64,000 nt of DNA from positions 1 to 64,000 of the forward strand of contig JANXYB010000045.1 in the NCBI GenBank assembly GCA_025350325.1, written 5' to 3'. Both the position numbers and the translations under genes were made by a program. Each line of letters opens with the position of its first letter. Within the stretch, counting starts at the first letter, position 1. This DNA is from Acidobacteriaceae bacterium. GTDB taxonomy: Bacteria > Acidobacteriota > Terriglobia > Terriglobales > Acidobacteriaceae. Below, piece after piece: positions 48,145 through 57,902 of the stretch. The notes under the pieces were generated by a model. The model was not told the origin of the DNA. It worked only from the letters and a program-made list of their open reading frames with translations, and did not search any database.

Positions 48145-49293
48145 TTATCGGATGGTCGCAATTCTCTGCCCGGCCAGAGTAGCAAGTTGATCGGCAATGC
48201 GCTCTGCTGCTCCAGGATGGGCCTGGGTGCGCGCAGCAACGGCCATCGATGCCAGCCGCGCAGGAGAAGTCAGCAGTAACTTTAGAGCGGTAAGCAATTT
48301 TGCCGGATTCGCCAATTCGAACTCCTCCAGCATCACGGCCGCTCCAGCAGTCACCATTTCCTCTGCATTGCGTTTCTGATGATTGTCGGCGGCGGCGGCA
48401 AACGGTACCAGCAGGGCCGGCTTTCCGGCTGCGGCTAACTCTGCAACCGTGGACGCGCCGCTGCGCGCCATTACCAGGTTGGCTTGCGCGAAACGCGCCG
48501 GCATGTCATCGAAAAAAGGATTCACCTTCCATCTTTCAGGATCGGCCCCGCTCGCAGTATATGCCGCCTGTGTCGATTCCAGATGACGCACTCCACTCTG
48601 GTGCAGCACGGTGAGTCCCGGCACGGCGTCGAGCAGATCAAGCATGATTAGGGGTAAGGTCAGATTGAAAAGCCGTGCCCCCTGCGATCCGCCAAAAATC
48701 AGCAGGTGCAGCGAGTCGCCGACCGGTGGCTTCAGGGTGAAAAACTCCGGCCGCACCGGAATTCCCGTCACCTCAACGTTATGAAACCATGCCGCTGCCG
48801 ACGCGAAGTTGACAGCCGCTGCCTGCACGCGTTTGCCGACCAGCCGGTTGGCCAATCCGGGAACCGCATTGGGCTCAAACGCCATGGCGGGCACGCGCAG
48901 TTGCAAAGCCGCTGCCATACCCGGGCCCGACGCGTAACCGCCAACGCCGAAAACCACATTGGGCTTGAATTCCTTAATCAGCTTTCTGCAGCCTGCCACA
49001 CTGCGCGGTAATTCGAGCATGGTGCGCAGGCGCGTGTAGAACGACACATTTTTGAGCGGTCCAACATCTACCAGCCGCAGTTGAAATCCTGCCTCTGGCA
49101 CCAGGCGCATTTCCATGCCGCGCGCAGTGCCGACAAAGAGCACATCCGCATCGTGGCGCGACACCAGTTCGCGAGCCACGGCAAGTGCTGGAATGATGTG
49201 ACCGCCGGTGCCGCCTCCGGCGATGAGAACGCGCAATGCCGACAAGCTTGCCTCTCTTGGGACCTGCCTACAGTTTCGCAGATTGAAGTGCAT
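48145..49293 (-). CDS. murG: UDP-N-acetylglucosamine--N-acetylmuramyl-(pentapeptide) pyrophosphoryl-undecaprenol transferase
   Basis: VLIAGGGTGGHIIPALAVAREL, GVGGYASGPGMAAAL, LIFGGSQGARLFN, MARSGASTVAELAAAGKPALLVPF; start may be internal. Confidence 0.95.
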   Translation of the reverse strand: MHFNLRNCRQVPREASLSALRVLIAGGGTGGHIIPALAVARELVSRHDADVLFVGTARGMEMRLVPEAGFQLRLVDVGPLKNVSFYTRLRTMLELPRSVAGCRKLIKEFKPNVVFGVGGYASGPGMAAALQLRVPAMAFEPNAVPGLANRLVGKRVQAAAVNFASAAAWFHNVEVTGIPVRPEFFTLKPPVGDSLHLLIFGGSQGARLFNLTLPLIMLDLLDAVPGLTVLHQSGVRHLESTQAAYTASGADPERWKVNPFFDDMPARFAQANLVMARSGASTVAELAAAGKPALLVPFAAAADNHQKRNAEEMVTAGAAVMLEEFELANPAKLLTALKLLLTSPARLASMAVAARTQAHPGAAERIADQLATLAGQRIATIR

Positions 49294-49402
49294 TCAATGC
49301 CAAAACTTGGCTGCGCAGAATGAGAAACCAAAAGGCCGCTCATGTTGTATGTCAACCGTCACATCTCGCGAGACCAACACGGAACAATATTGAGCTTTAA
49401 AA

Positions 49403-49965
49403 ATGATGCTGGGAATTGCAGATATGCGCTTGAATCAATTTAATCCGCCCGCTGGTAAACTTCGACAACTTGTTCTCGATCTCGCCCACTGCGTTCGTTC
49501 ACGTCCGCTTGGAAGTGCTGCGGTCTTAGTCGCGGCTCTGCTGCTTCACACCTACTCAAGGGTTACCGCAAGGCTGAACACATGTATCGCAAAGCCCTAA
49601 AATTGCAGCCGCAAAACGCCCTTGTGCGCAAGAACCTCGGGACCGACCTGATCGCCCAACACAAATATCAGCAAGGCTGGGAAAGCTATCAAACCGCCCT
49701 TGACCTTGATCCGAAGATATTCGAAAACCACGTCGCGGCGATTGTGCCCAACAATGCCGCCATCGCGGAACGCGGGGCGATGAACTACTACATGGCCAAG
49801 GGCTGCATTCGCTCGGGAAAAAACGAGTGCGCCCTCGAGTATTTACGCAAATCGGTCAGCGAAGGTTTTGTAAAGCCAGAAACAATCATGGCGGATCGGT
49901 CCTTTGCAGCGTTGCTAAATTTCCCGGAGTTTCAGCAATTCCTGACCGAACAACAAGCACGCTAA
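49403..49965 (+). pseudogene. TPR-containing protein, apparently disrupted/frameshifted
   Basis: 49582..49965 encodes TPR-like MYRKALKLQPQNALVRKNLGTDLIAQHKYQQGWESYQTALDLDP; upstream GYRKAEH continues in that frame without a good start, while a separate frame (49403..49600) supplies a start. Confidence 0.5.
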
Positions 49966-50029
49966 GCGGCAGGTTCGTCGCTTCCGCGTGCTCACAGCGG
50001 CCGGCCGGGCTTTCCGGGCGACACGCTAG

Positions 50030-51124
50030 TCAGTTGACCTTCTTTGAAATATTCAGCAAGATCCCAATTCCAGCGAGTGTGAAAAACAAAGACGTCCCGC
50101 CGGAAGAGATGAACGGGAGCGGAATCCCTTTGGTCGGCAGCAGCGATAGCACCACGCTGATGTTAAAGAATGCCTGCAGCAAGATCGCCGTCGTGATACC
50201 AAAGGCTGTTAGCCGTGCGAACGGATCGGTAGAGCGAAACGCAGTGCGCAAGCCGCGGTAGCCAAGCACAAGGAACAAAATGAGGATGCAAATTGCGCCG
50301 ATAAATCCGAGTTCTTCCGCGATGTTGGCGAAAATAAAATCGGTCGAAGCCTCTGGCAGATAGAAAAGCTTTTGCATGCCCTCCATGTATCCACGGCCCA
50401 TCACGCCACCCGTGCCGACCGCGATCAAAGACTGATTGATGTGAAAGCCTGCGCCCTGCGGATCGGAATCCGGATGAAGAAAGACCAGCATGCGCTGCCG
50501 CCGCCAGGGAACCCAGAACAGCAGCGCGGCCAGCGGCGGCAATGCGGCTCCGACAGCAAGCGCAAGATACTTCCACTCCATTCCGGCCAGCACCATCATC
50601 ATCGCTGTAACGCCCGCAACGACCAGTGCCGTGCCTAGGTCCGGCTGCTTCACAATCAGCAGCACGAACGCCACTGGCATGATGGCTGCACGCATCAACG
50701 TATGTCGCCAGTCGTTCATGGTGTTGAGGCGTGTATGCAGAAACCAGGCCAGGAACAGGATGATCACCGGCTTCGCGATTTCCGATGGCTGAAACGTGAA
50801 GAAGCTTCCAAATCGAATCCAACGATGAGTGTTGTGCGAATCGCGAAAAAAGAAAACCAGCACCAGCAGCATCGTGGTGAGCGAGATTGCGGGATAGATG
50901 AAGCGCGGGGAATTGTAGCGGCTATAGTCGATGCGCATCAGCGCAACCATAGTCAGCATGCCGGCCAGCGCCCATCCTGCCTGCCTGCCTACAAATGCGT
51001 ACGGGGAGTGATAGCGCTCCTGCGCCACGACGGCCGAGGCTGAAAACACCATCGCCAGTCCGACAACGACCAGCAATAGGGTCGTAAAGAATATCCACTT
51101 ATCGACCCCTACACGTTTAGCCAT
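50030..51124 (-). CDS. ftsW: SEDS peptidoglycan polymerase FtsW
   Basis: GLAMVFSASAVVAQERYHSPYAFVGRQ, FQPSEIAKPVIILFLAWFL, KGIPLPFISSGGTSLFFTLAGIGILLNIS. Confidence 0.95.
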   Translation of the reverse strand: MAKRVGVDKWIFFTTLLLVVVGLAMVFSASAVVAQERYHSPYAFVGRQAGWALAGMLTMVALMRIDYSRYNSPRFIYPAISLTTMLLVLVFFFRDSHNTHRWIRFGSFFTFQPSEIAKPVIILFLAWFLHTRLNTMNDWRHTLMRAAIMPVAFVLLIVKQPDLGTALVVAGVTAMMMVLAGMEWKYLALAVGAALPPLAALLFWVPWRRQRMLVFLHPDSDPQGAGFHINQSLIAVGTGGVMGRGYMEGMQKLFYLPEASTDFIFANIAEELGFIGAICILILFLVLGYRGLRTAFRSTDPFARLTAFGITTAILLQAFFNISVVLSLLPTKGIPLPFISSGGTSLFFTLAGIGILLNISKKVN

Positions 51125-51394
51125 TTACCACTCCACGGACGAAGACCTGTCCGAGGCGACCCCGGATTCAACATTGATCATCCTGAAGATATGGTTTCAT
51201 GCGCGGGCTGTGGAGATTCGGGACCGGGTGGGATCATGAATCAAAGTGGTCAATTTACGCGCCGCTACCGCTGGCATAGATAGCGCGTACCTGATGGGAA
51301 ACTGCGACCGCGTCGAAGCCGTATTGAGGTTGCAACGGTCTCAAGACTGGCAGCCATGAAATGACATATGAGAGCCGTTAATCAATGCGACCCG

Positions 51395-52774
51395 CTAGAC
51401 GTTTTGCCAGACTTTCCAGCCGCGCCATTCGTTGACAAGTTCCTTGAAGACACGGCCACGATGCTCATAGCTTTCAAATTGATCAAAGCTTGAGCAGGCT
51501 GGCGCCAGCAACACCACTTCGCCCGGTCGGGCAGCCATCGCCGCGGCATTCACGGCTTTAGCCAACGTTTCGCAGGAGTGAATTGAAACTACCCCGCGCA
51601 ACTGCGACTCAATCTTGGCGGCGGCAGAACCGATGGTGTAGACCGCTTTTACATGGCCGCGCAGCAACTGCGTTAGCTGCGTGTAATCGGAATTCTTGTC
51701 TTTGCCACCCATAATAAGGTGGACACCGGAGGCAAACGAGGCGATCGCTTTGGCAGTCGCGTCAACATTGGTTGCCTTGGAGTCGTTGTAGATCTCGACG
51801 CCATTGATCGTGGCGACGTACTCAAGCCGATGCTCGACCGCCTTGAAGTTCTCGATGGCCTTGCGAATAGTTTCTGCCTGGGCCCCGGCGAGGCGCGCCG
51901 CACACACCGCTGCCAAGACGTTTTCTACGTTGTGCTCGCCCTTCAACGGAATGCCTTTTAACGGCATCACCGTCTCAGGAGTCGCGTCTTTTCCAGAGCG
52001 ATATAGGACGAATCCATCTTCAACCCAGGCGCCTTGCTCGACCGGGTGCTCGAACGAAAACCAATAGACGTTTGCTTTGGACCGGCTGGCAGATTCCGCG
52101 GCACGCACGTTGTCAGCGTTCAACACGACAAAGTCCTGATCGTTTTGCGCGGCAAAAATGCGCTCCTTGGCCAGCGCATAATTTTCAAAACTGCCGTGGC
52201 GGTCAAGGTGGTCGGGAGTGATGTTCAGGATCACAGCGATCGTGGGGTGAAACTGCTCCGTGCTTTCAAGTTGAAAGCTGGACACCTCAAGCACCGACCA
52301 GGTCTGATCCGTGCTCTCCTCAATCAGTGCGACCACCGGCACGCCGATGTTGCCGCCCACCAGCGTTGGCAGGCCGGCCTGCTCCAGAATTTCGCCAAGC
52401 AGCGAAGTCGTGGTGGTCTTTCCGTTGGACCCGGTGACCGCCAGAATTTTTCCCTTGAGGAAGCGGGCGGCGAGTTCCAATTCACCGATTACGGAACGGC
52501 CAAAGCTTTTAGCTTGCACCAGTTCCGGCGTGTCGAGGGGCACTCCCGGACTCACTACGATCAGGTCCTGGCGGCGAAACGTCAGCAGCCCGTGCCCGCC
52601 TGCCTCGACCATTATGCCCGCGTCTAGAAGGGCTGGAATGTCTTTGGCCAAGGCCTCGGCGCTGCGAATATCTGAAACGGTTACCTGGGCCCCGCGGTGG
52701 CGCAGAAACAATGCCGCGGCCAGACCGGATTTTCCCAGCCCCACGACCAGCACTTTTTTGCCTTTGAGTTCCAT
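51395..52774 (-). CDS. murD: UDP-N-acetylmuramoylalanine--D-glutamate ligase
   Basis: VVGLGKSGLAAALFLRHRGAQVTVSD, AVTGSNGKTTTTSLLGEIL, NDSKATNVDATAKA. Confidence 0.96.
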   Translation of the reverse strand: MELKGKKVLVVGLGKSGLAAALFLRHRGAQVTVSDIRSAEALAKDIPALLDAGIMVEAGGHGLLTFRRQDLIVVSPGVPLDTPELVQAKSFGRSVIGELELAARFLKGKILAVTGSNGKTTTTSLLGEILEQAGLPTLVGGNIGVPVVALIEESTDQTWSVLEVSSFQLESTEQFHPTIAVILNITPDHLDRHGSFENYALAKERIFAAQNDQDFVVLNADNVRAAESASRSKANVYWFSFEHPVEQGAWVEDGFVLYRSGKDATPETVMPLKGIPLKGEHNVENVLAAVCAARLAGAQAETIRKAIENFKAVEHRLEYVATINGVEIYNDSKATNVDATAKAIASFASGVHLIMGGKDKNSDYTQLTQLLRGHVKAVYTIGSAAAKIESQLRGVVSIHSCETLAKAVNAAAMAARPGEVVLLAPACSSFDQFESYEHRGRVFKELVNEWRGWKVWQNV

Positions 52775-52842
52775 TTATCGATCCGTCCTACAGGTGTTCG
52801 TGGCACGCGCTCTTTTCATTGTGCAGCGGATGCCGGGCCTTA

Positions 52843-53976
52843 CTAACGCAGTTTCAGTGTTGTTAGTGCAAATAATGCAAAAACCAGAGCGCCGATCCAG
52901 AATCGAACAATCACTTTCGATTCGCTCCACCCGAGCTGTTCGAAATGATGATGAAGGGGCGCCATCTTGAAGATACGCTTTTTTCGAAGCTTGTAGCTGC
53001 CGACCTGCAGCACGACCGACACGGCCTCAAGCACGAAGATGCCGCCGATAAACGGCAATAAAAGTTCCTGGCGAATGATGACCGCTACCGTGCCGATTGC
53101 GCCGCCCAGGGCTAGCGATCCCACGTCGCCCATGAACACTTCTGCGGGGTGGGCGTTGTACCAGAGAAAACCGATTGAGGCGCCGACCATCGATCCGCAA
53201 AAGACGGTCAACTCGCCCGCCATGGGCATGCGCTGCAATTCAAGATAGTCGGCAAAAACCAGGTGGCCGCTGATGTAAGTAAGCACGGCCAGCGCGCCAG
53301 CCGCGATGATGGTGCAGCCGATGGCCAGCCCGTCGAGGCCGTCGGTCAGGTTAACCGCGTTGGTTGAGCCCATCAGCACAAACACTACAAACGCGACGAA
53401 TGGCAAAAATACTAGAAAGCCCATGTGGGGCAGCGAGGCGGCCCCATGCCATTGCAGGTCGGGCCGAAACTGCTTTACGAACGGCACCGTCAAAACAGTC
53501 GAGAACATTTTGAATTGCGAGAGCGTGATCAGCGCGACCGCAACCAGTGCTGCGACCAAAGCCTGCCAAAACAGCTTCGCGCGCGCCGTGAGCCCAAGGT
53601 TGCGACGCTGTACCACCTTGATGTAATCGTCCGCAAAACCAATTGCGCCAAACGCCAGCGTTGATGCAACAGCGATCCAGACAAACACATTTGACGGATC
53701 GGACCACAGCACCGTTGGCAAAATAATCGCGATAACGATTAGCACGCCGCCCATGGTCGGTGTGCCCGACTTCTTCAAATGCGACTGCGGGCCGTCTTCG
53801 CGAATATACTGGCTGATTTGAAATTCGCGCAGTTTCTGAATGACGTAAGGGCCGATAAACAGCGCGATCAGCAGTGCCGTCAGCGATGCAAACACCGTGC
53901 GAAAAGTAAGGTAGCGAAAGATCCGGAACGGATGAAAGAACGGGAACAATTTTTCGTAAAGCAGCCAGTAAAGCAA
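52843..53976 (-). CDS. mraY: Phospho-N-acetylmuramoyl-pentapeptide transferase
   Basis: KKSGTPTMGGVLIV, NAVNLTDGLDGLAIG, MGDVGSLALGGAIG, MAPLHHHFEQLGWSE. Confidence 0.97.
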   Translation of the reverse strand: MLYWLLYEKLFPFFHPFRIFRYLTFRTVFASLTALLIALFIGPYVIQKLREFQISQYIREDGPQSHLKKSGTPTMGGVLIVIAIILPTVLWSDPSNVFVWIAVASTLAFGAIGFADDYIKVVQRRNLGLTARAKLFWQALVAALVAVALITLSQFKMFSTVLTVPFVKQFRPDLQWHGAASLPHMGFLVFLPFVAFVVFVLMGSTNAVNLTDGLDGLAIGCTIIAAGALAVLTYISGHLVFADYLELQRMPMAGELTVFCGSMVGASIGFLWYNAHPAEVFMGDVGSLALGGAIGTVAVIIRQELLLPFIGGIFVLEAVSVVLQVGSYKLRKKRIFKMAPLHHHFEQLGWSESKVIVRFWIGALVFALFALTTLKLR

Positions 53977-54055
53977 GGGTTCTCCAAAGCCGGAATGATG
54001 CGGGGTTCAGACTGATTTTACAGGGCACACCGCGCGGCTCGCTGTGGGCAAAGAT

Positions 54056-54931
54056 CTAAAGTTTGCGAGCCGATTGCCGGGCAAACTCCGCTTCAAACGC
54101 CTTTTCACGGTCGTCGATGTACTGGCTGTAGCCGCCCGCGTCGATGAAAGCATCGTGGTCTCCATCCTTCCAGCGTTGATATTTCGCCTTCATGCCGAAA
54201 TAGCTGCCGTGCGCGCCGAGAAACACATCGCACTTTAAGTCCCTGAGCAACTTGAATTCATGGCGGTAGTCGTCAGCGATCTTCGGGTACTGCTGGTTAC
54301 CGACCAATTTATATCCGGGATTCACATTGGGGCTGCCGACGATCACCACGTGCAGGGTTCGACCGGCTTCATTTTCGTCCAGCGTCCAAGTCGTAGTCCC
54401 CTTGGTATGGCCCGCCGTCATATGCGCAGTCAAAACCGCGTCTCCGAGCCGCACCTGTTCACCATCGTGCAACGCGCGATCGACATGAGTCGGCGGAAAA
54501 TGCATCGATTTGTCCGCCGCATATTGAAAGTCCGATTCCCCTCCCGACTCCACCACCGGAACATCGGCTTCCATCACAAAGTATTTTGCGCCGGTGAGGT
54601 GCTTTATCTCGGCGCTGCCGGCGCAGTGATCGTAATGGGCGTGACTGATGAGCAAAATCTTCGTATCACTAAATTTGAATCCCAGCGTCTCAACGCTTTT
54701 CTTGATGAGCGCCGGCGATGATGCGAGATTGCTGTTGATCAGGATGTTGCCTTGCTTGGTGACGATGAAGTACGCCGCGAGGTCTTCGCTGCCGACGTAA
54801 TAAAGATTGCCGGCGATATGAAACGGCGGGAATGCCGTAGTCCACGCGGCATCGGCATTCAGTGGCCGAGGCAGGGTCACCAGAATGGTCATGCACAAAA
54901 CGATTTTGCTCAATAGTGCCAGGCCCTTCAC
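54056..54931 (-). CDS. Subclass B3-type metallo-beta-lactamase-like protein
   Basis: Signal peptide; PPFHIAGNLYYVGSEDLAAYFIVTKQGNILIN; HAHYDHCAG (HxHxDH), TAGHTKGTTTW, LGAHGSYFGMK supply the expected B3 metal ligands. Confidence 0.9.
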   Translation of the reverse strand: MKGLALLSKIVLCMTILVTLPRPLNADAAWTTAFPPFHIAGNLYYVGSEDLAAYFIVTKQGNILINSNLASSPALIKKSVETLGFKFSDTKILLISHAHYDHCAGSAEIKHLTGAKYFVMEADVPVVESGGESDFQYAADKSMHFPPTHVDRALHDGEQVRLGDAVLTAHMTAGHTKGTTTWTLDENEAGRTLHVVIVGSPNVNPGYKLVGNQQYPKIADDYRHEFKLLRDLKCDVFLGAHGSYFGMKAKYQRWKDGDHDAFIDAGGYSQYIDDREKAFEAEFARQSARKL

Positions 54932-56340
54932 TGCTCCTCCGGCGATGGAAATTGCTTTTTTAAAACATCGATCGCATGTTCAAGCTGCACACCGCGCGAA
55001 CCCTTCACAAGCACCACATCGCCCGGCTGCACGTTTTTCGCGAGCCACTCTCCAGCTGCTGCCGCGTCTGGCAGAAACAACGAAGCGACACCGCCGGCGC
55101 AAGCAGCCGAGGCAAGATGTGCAGCCTTACCCCTCACCCCCACAACCACGTCAAGACCCGCCTCTGCGGCAGCTTTGCCGCATGCAGCATGCAGTGCCGG
55201 CCCATGCTCGCCGAGCTCAAGCATTTCGCCGGCGATCAAAATGCGTCGTCGCGCCGGCCGCGCAGCAAGCGTTTGAATCATTGAACGCAACGCTTCAGGA
55301 TTGGAGTTGTAGCTATCGTTAAGCAGCGTCGCGCCGGCGATCTCTATCACCTCGCCGCGCCTGTTTCCGGTGGTGAGCGTCTCAAGAGCCGCGATTGCAG
55401 CTTTGGCATCGACGCCTGCTTCAATCGCGACAGCCAGCCCAGCCATCGCATTCGACGCATTGTGGGCACCCAGCAAATGCAACGTGAGGTCGCCCTGACT
55501 CTCGCCTGTGCGATATCGAATGTGCAGACCCTCGACATCCTCGGTCACATTGAGAACGCCGGGATTCGCACACGGCCCCACTCCGAAATAAACGACGCGC
55601 CCCGGAAAATCGCGCCCAAATTGCGACACGTAAGGATCGGAGCAATTGAGAAACGCCACGCCGTTGGCGGGCAATGCGGCCACCAATTCAAACTTGGCAC
55701 GTGCGATGCCGGCCTGCCCCTCAATGAAATTTTCGATGTGCGCCGTGCCAACATTGGTCACCACGCCCCAGTCGGGAGCGGCGATGCGCGCTAGAGTCGC
55801 GATCTCGCCAAGATGATTCATGCCCATCTCGATCACCGCATACTCATGCTCCGGTTCAAGCCTCAGTAACTGCAGCGGCAAGCCGAACGCATTGTTCAAA
55901 TTGCCAATCGATTTGAGCACGTTGTATTTCGCACCGAGCGCTGCGGCAATCGCTTCCTTGGTCGTAGTCTTGCCTGCCGAGCCTGTTACCGCGACGACGC
56001 GCTTGCCCCACTGCCTACGGACATGCGCGGCCAGGGCCTGCAGCGCAAGCAGCGGATCTTCGGCGATCAACAGCGGCACGGCAAGCGCCGCGTCTGGCAG
56101 CGTGGCCACACGTGCGCGCGACACCACCGCCGCAACTGCGCCGCCCTCAATTGCGGCTGCAACATAATCGTGACCATCGAGCCGCTCACCACGCACCGCA
56201 AAAAACAATTCACCGCGACCGACCGTGCGCGAGTCGATGGAGCATCCGCTGGCCACCAATGCGCCAGCCTTTGTGACGCTCGCGGGAGCCTCGAGCACCG
56301 CTCCTGCACCAATAGCCGCCTCTGCCAGCGTCAATTTCAT
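54928..56340 (-). CDS. murF: UDP-N-acetylmuramoyl-tripeptide--D-alanyl-D-alanine ligase
   Basis: AVTGSAGKTTTKEAIAAAL, VIEMGMNHLGEIATL, LLNDSYNSNPEALRSMI. Confidence 0.96.
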   Translation of the reverse strand: MKLTLAEAAIGAGAVLEAPASVTKAGALVASGCSIDSRTVGRGELFFAVRGERLDGHDYVAAAIEGGAVAAVVSRARVATLPDAALAVPLLIAEDPLLALQALAAHVRRQWGKRVVAVTGSAGKTTTKEAIAAALGAKYNVLKSIGNLNNAFGLPLQLLRLEPEHEYAVIEMGMNHLGEIATLARIAAPDWGVVTNVGTAHIENFIEGQAGIARAKFELVAALPANGVAFLNCSDPYVSQFGRDFPGRVVYFGVGPCANPGVLNVTEDVEGLHIRYRTGESQGDLTLHLLGAHNASNAMAGLAVAIEAGVDAKAAIAALETLTTGNRRGEVIEIAGATLLNDSYNSNPEALRSMIQTLAARPARRRILIAGEMLELGEHGPALHAACGKAAAEAGLDVVVGVRGKAAHLASAACAGGVASLFLPDAAAAGEWLAKNVQPGDVVLVKGSRGVQLEHAIDVLKKQFPSPEEQ

Positions 56341-57848
56341 TGCACTCCACCGTAACCCAAATCGTGAAGCGCTGAAAGTGCAACCTCGGCATCATCGAAA
56401 GGAATTGTTGTAAATCCGACGATCTGCTCCTTCTCATGGCCTTTGCCCGCAAGCAGAACTACGTCGTCCGCCTTGCCCGCTTCGAGAGCCAAACGAATTG
56501 CCCTGGCGCGATCCGGTTCAACGATGTAACGGACGCCGGTCGCCTTGAGGCCCGGCTCAATCTCGGCAAGAATTGCCAACGGCTCCTCGGTGCGCGGATT
56601 GTCGCTGGTAGCCACCACGAAATCGCTGCCCTCGCCCGCCGCCTGGCCCATGCGCGGACGCTTGGTGCGATCGCGGTCTCCGCCGCAGCCAAAGAGCGTA
56701 ATCACGCGGCCGCCCGTCTGCGCCGTCATCTGCCGCGCCAATGCAGTCAGATTGCGCAACGCATCATCAGTGTGCGCGTAGTCCACAATCACGGTGAATG
56801 GCTGGCCCGCATCCACCGGCTGAAAGCGTCCCGGCACCGGCTTGAGGCGCGGCACAAATTCAGCAAGGTCGGCGAAGCTCACGCCGCGTGCGTGTGCCGC
56901 CGTAAAGGCTGCGAGCAGGTTCAGAATATTCACTTCGCCTGCAAGGCGCGATGTCACGCGCGCCGCGCCTGCCGGTGTTTCAAGCTCAAGCACTGCACCG
57001 CCGGGGGTGAGTGTGTGATGCGCGACGCGCCAATCGCCCTGACCGATGCCGTAGGTGCGCACCTCTGCGCCTGCCTTACGCGCGGCCGCGCCCAGATCAG
57101 CGCTGCGCGCATCGTGCGCATTCAACACCGCGACACGGGGAGCGGCATACACCGTGCCATCAAACATCAGCCGCTTGGCGGCAAAATACTTTTCCATGGT
57201 GCCGTGATAATCAAGATGATCGCGCGTTAGATTGGTGAAGATGGCGACGTCAAAGCCAATCCCGGCTGCGCGTCCCTGGTCCAACCCGTGACTTGAAATC
57301 TCCGTCACCAATTCGGTGGCTCCACGGCTCGCACCTTCTGCCATCAATTCAAACAGGTCGCGCGACTCAGGTGTGGTATGAACGGACGCACGCACTTCGC
57401 CGGCAACATGATATTCAATGGTGCCTACCAGCACCGTTTTGCGGCCCGCCTCGTTGAGCAAACCTTCGGTGAGAAACGCGGTCGTTGTCTTGCCGTTGGT
57501 GCCGGTGATTCCTGTGGCTGCGAGCTTGCGTTCAGGATGGCCGAAAAATGCTGCTGCGGCCTCGGCCAGCGCGCGACGACCGTGCTCCACCTCGAGCACC
57601 GGAATGCCTGCCCGATAGACGAGCAGATGATCGAAGGTCGGCGAAGAATCGGTTATGATGCCGAGTGCGCCCGATGCGAGCGCTTTGTCGATGAAGCGAT
57701 TCCCGTCGGTTGAGCCTCCCTTCATCGCCACAAAGACAGCGCCCGGCCGCACGCGGCGCGAGTCGTATTCAACTCCGGTGATAGCCTCAGGCGAATCGCC
57801 CGACGCGTCGACGGCCGTGATTTCAGCAACTAAATCTTTCCAATTCAT
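56337..57848 (-). CDS. murE: UDP-N-acetylmuramoyl-tripeptide synthetase (MurE)
   Basis: GITGTNGKTTTAFLTEGLL, TEISSHGLDQGRAAGIGFDVAIFTNLTRDHLDYHGTME, FGCGGDRDRTKRPRMGQ, SDNPRTE. Confidence 0.96.
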   Translation of the reverse strand: MNWKDLVAEITAVDASGDSPEAITGVEYDSRRVRPGAVFVAMKGGSTDGNRFIDKALASGALGIITDSSPTFDHLLVYRAGIPVLEVEHGRRALAEAAAAFFGHPERKLAATGITGTNGKTTTAFLTEGLLNEAGRKTVLVGTIEYHVAGEVRASVHTTPESRDLFELMAEGASRGATELVTEISSHGLDQGRAAGIGFDVAIFTNLTRDHLDYHGTMEKYFAAKRLMFDGTVYAAPRVAVLNAHDARSADLGAAARKAGAEVRTYGIGQGDWRVAHHTLTPGGAVLELETPAGAARVTSRLAGEVNILNLLAAFTAAHARGVSFADLAEFVPRLKPVPGRFQPVDAGQPFTVIVDYAHTDDALRNLTALARQMTAQTGGRVITLFGCGGDRDRTKRPRMGQAAGEGSDFVVATSDNPRTEEPLAILAEIEPGLKATGVRYIVEPDRARAIRLALEAGKADDVVLLAGKGHEKEQIVGFTTIPFDDAEVALSALHDLGYGGVQ

Positions 57849-57902
57849 ATCGTGTTGATTGTAGATGGCTATGCCGATTTCACTGTGTGATACAGGTTCG
57901 TC

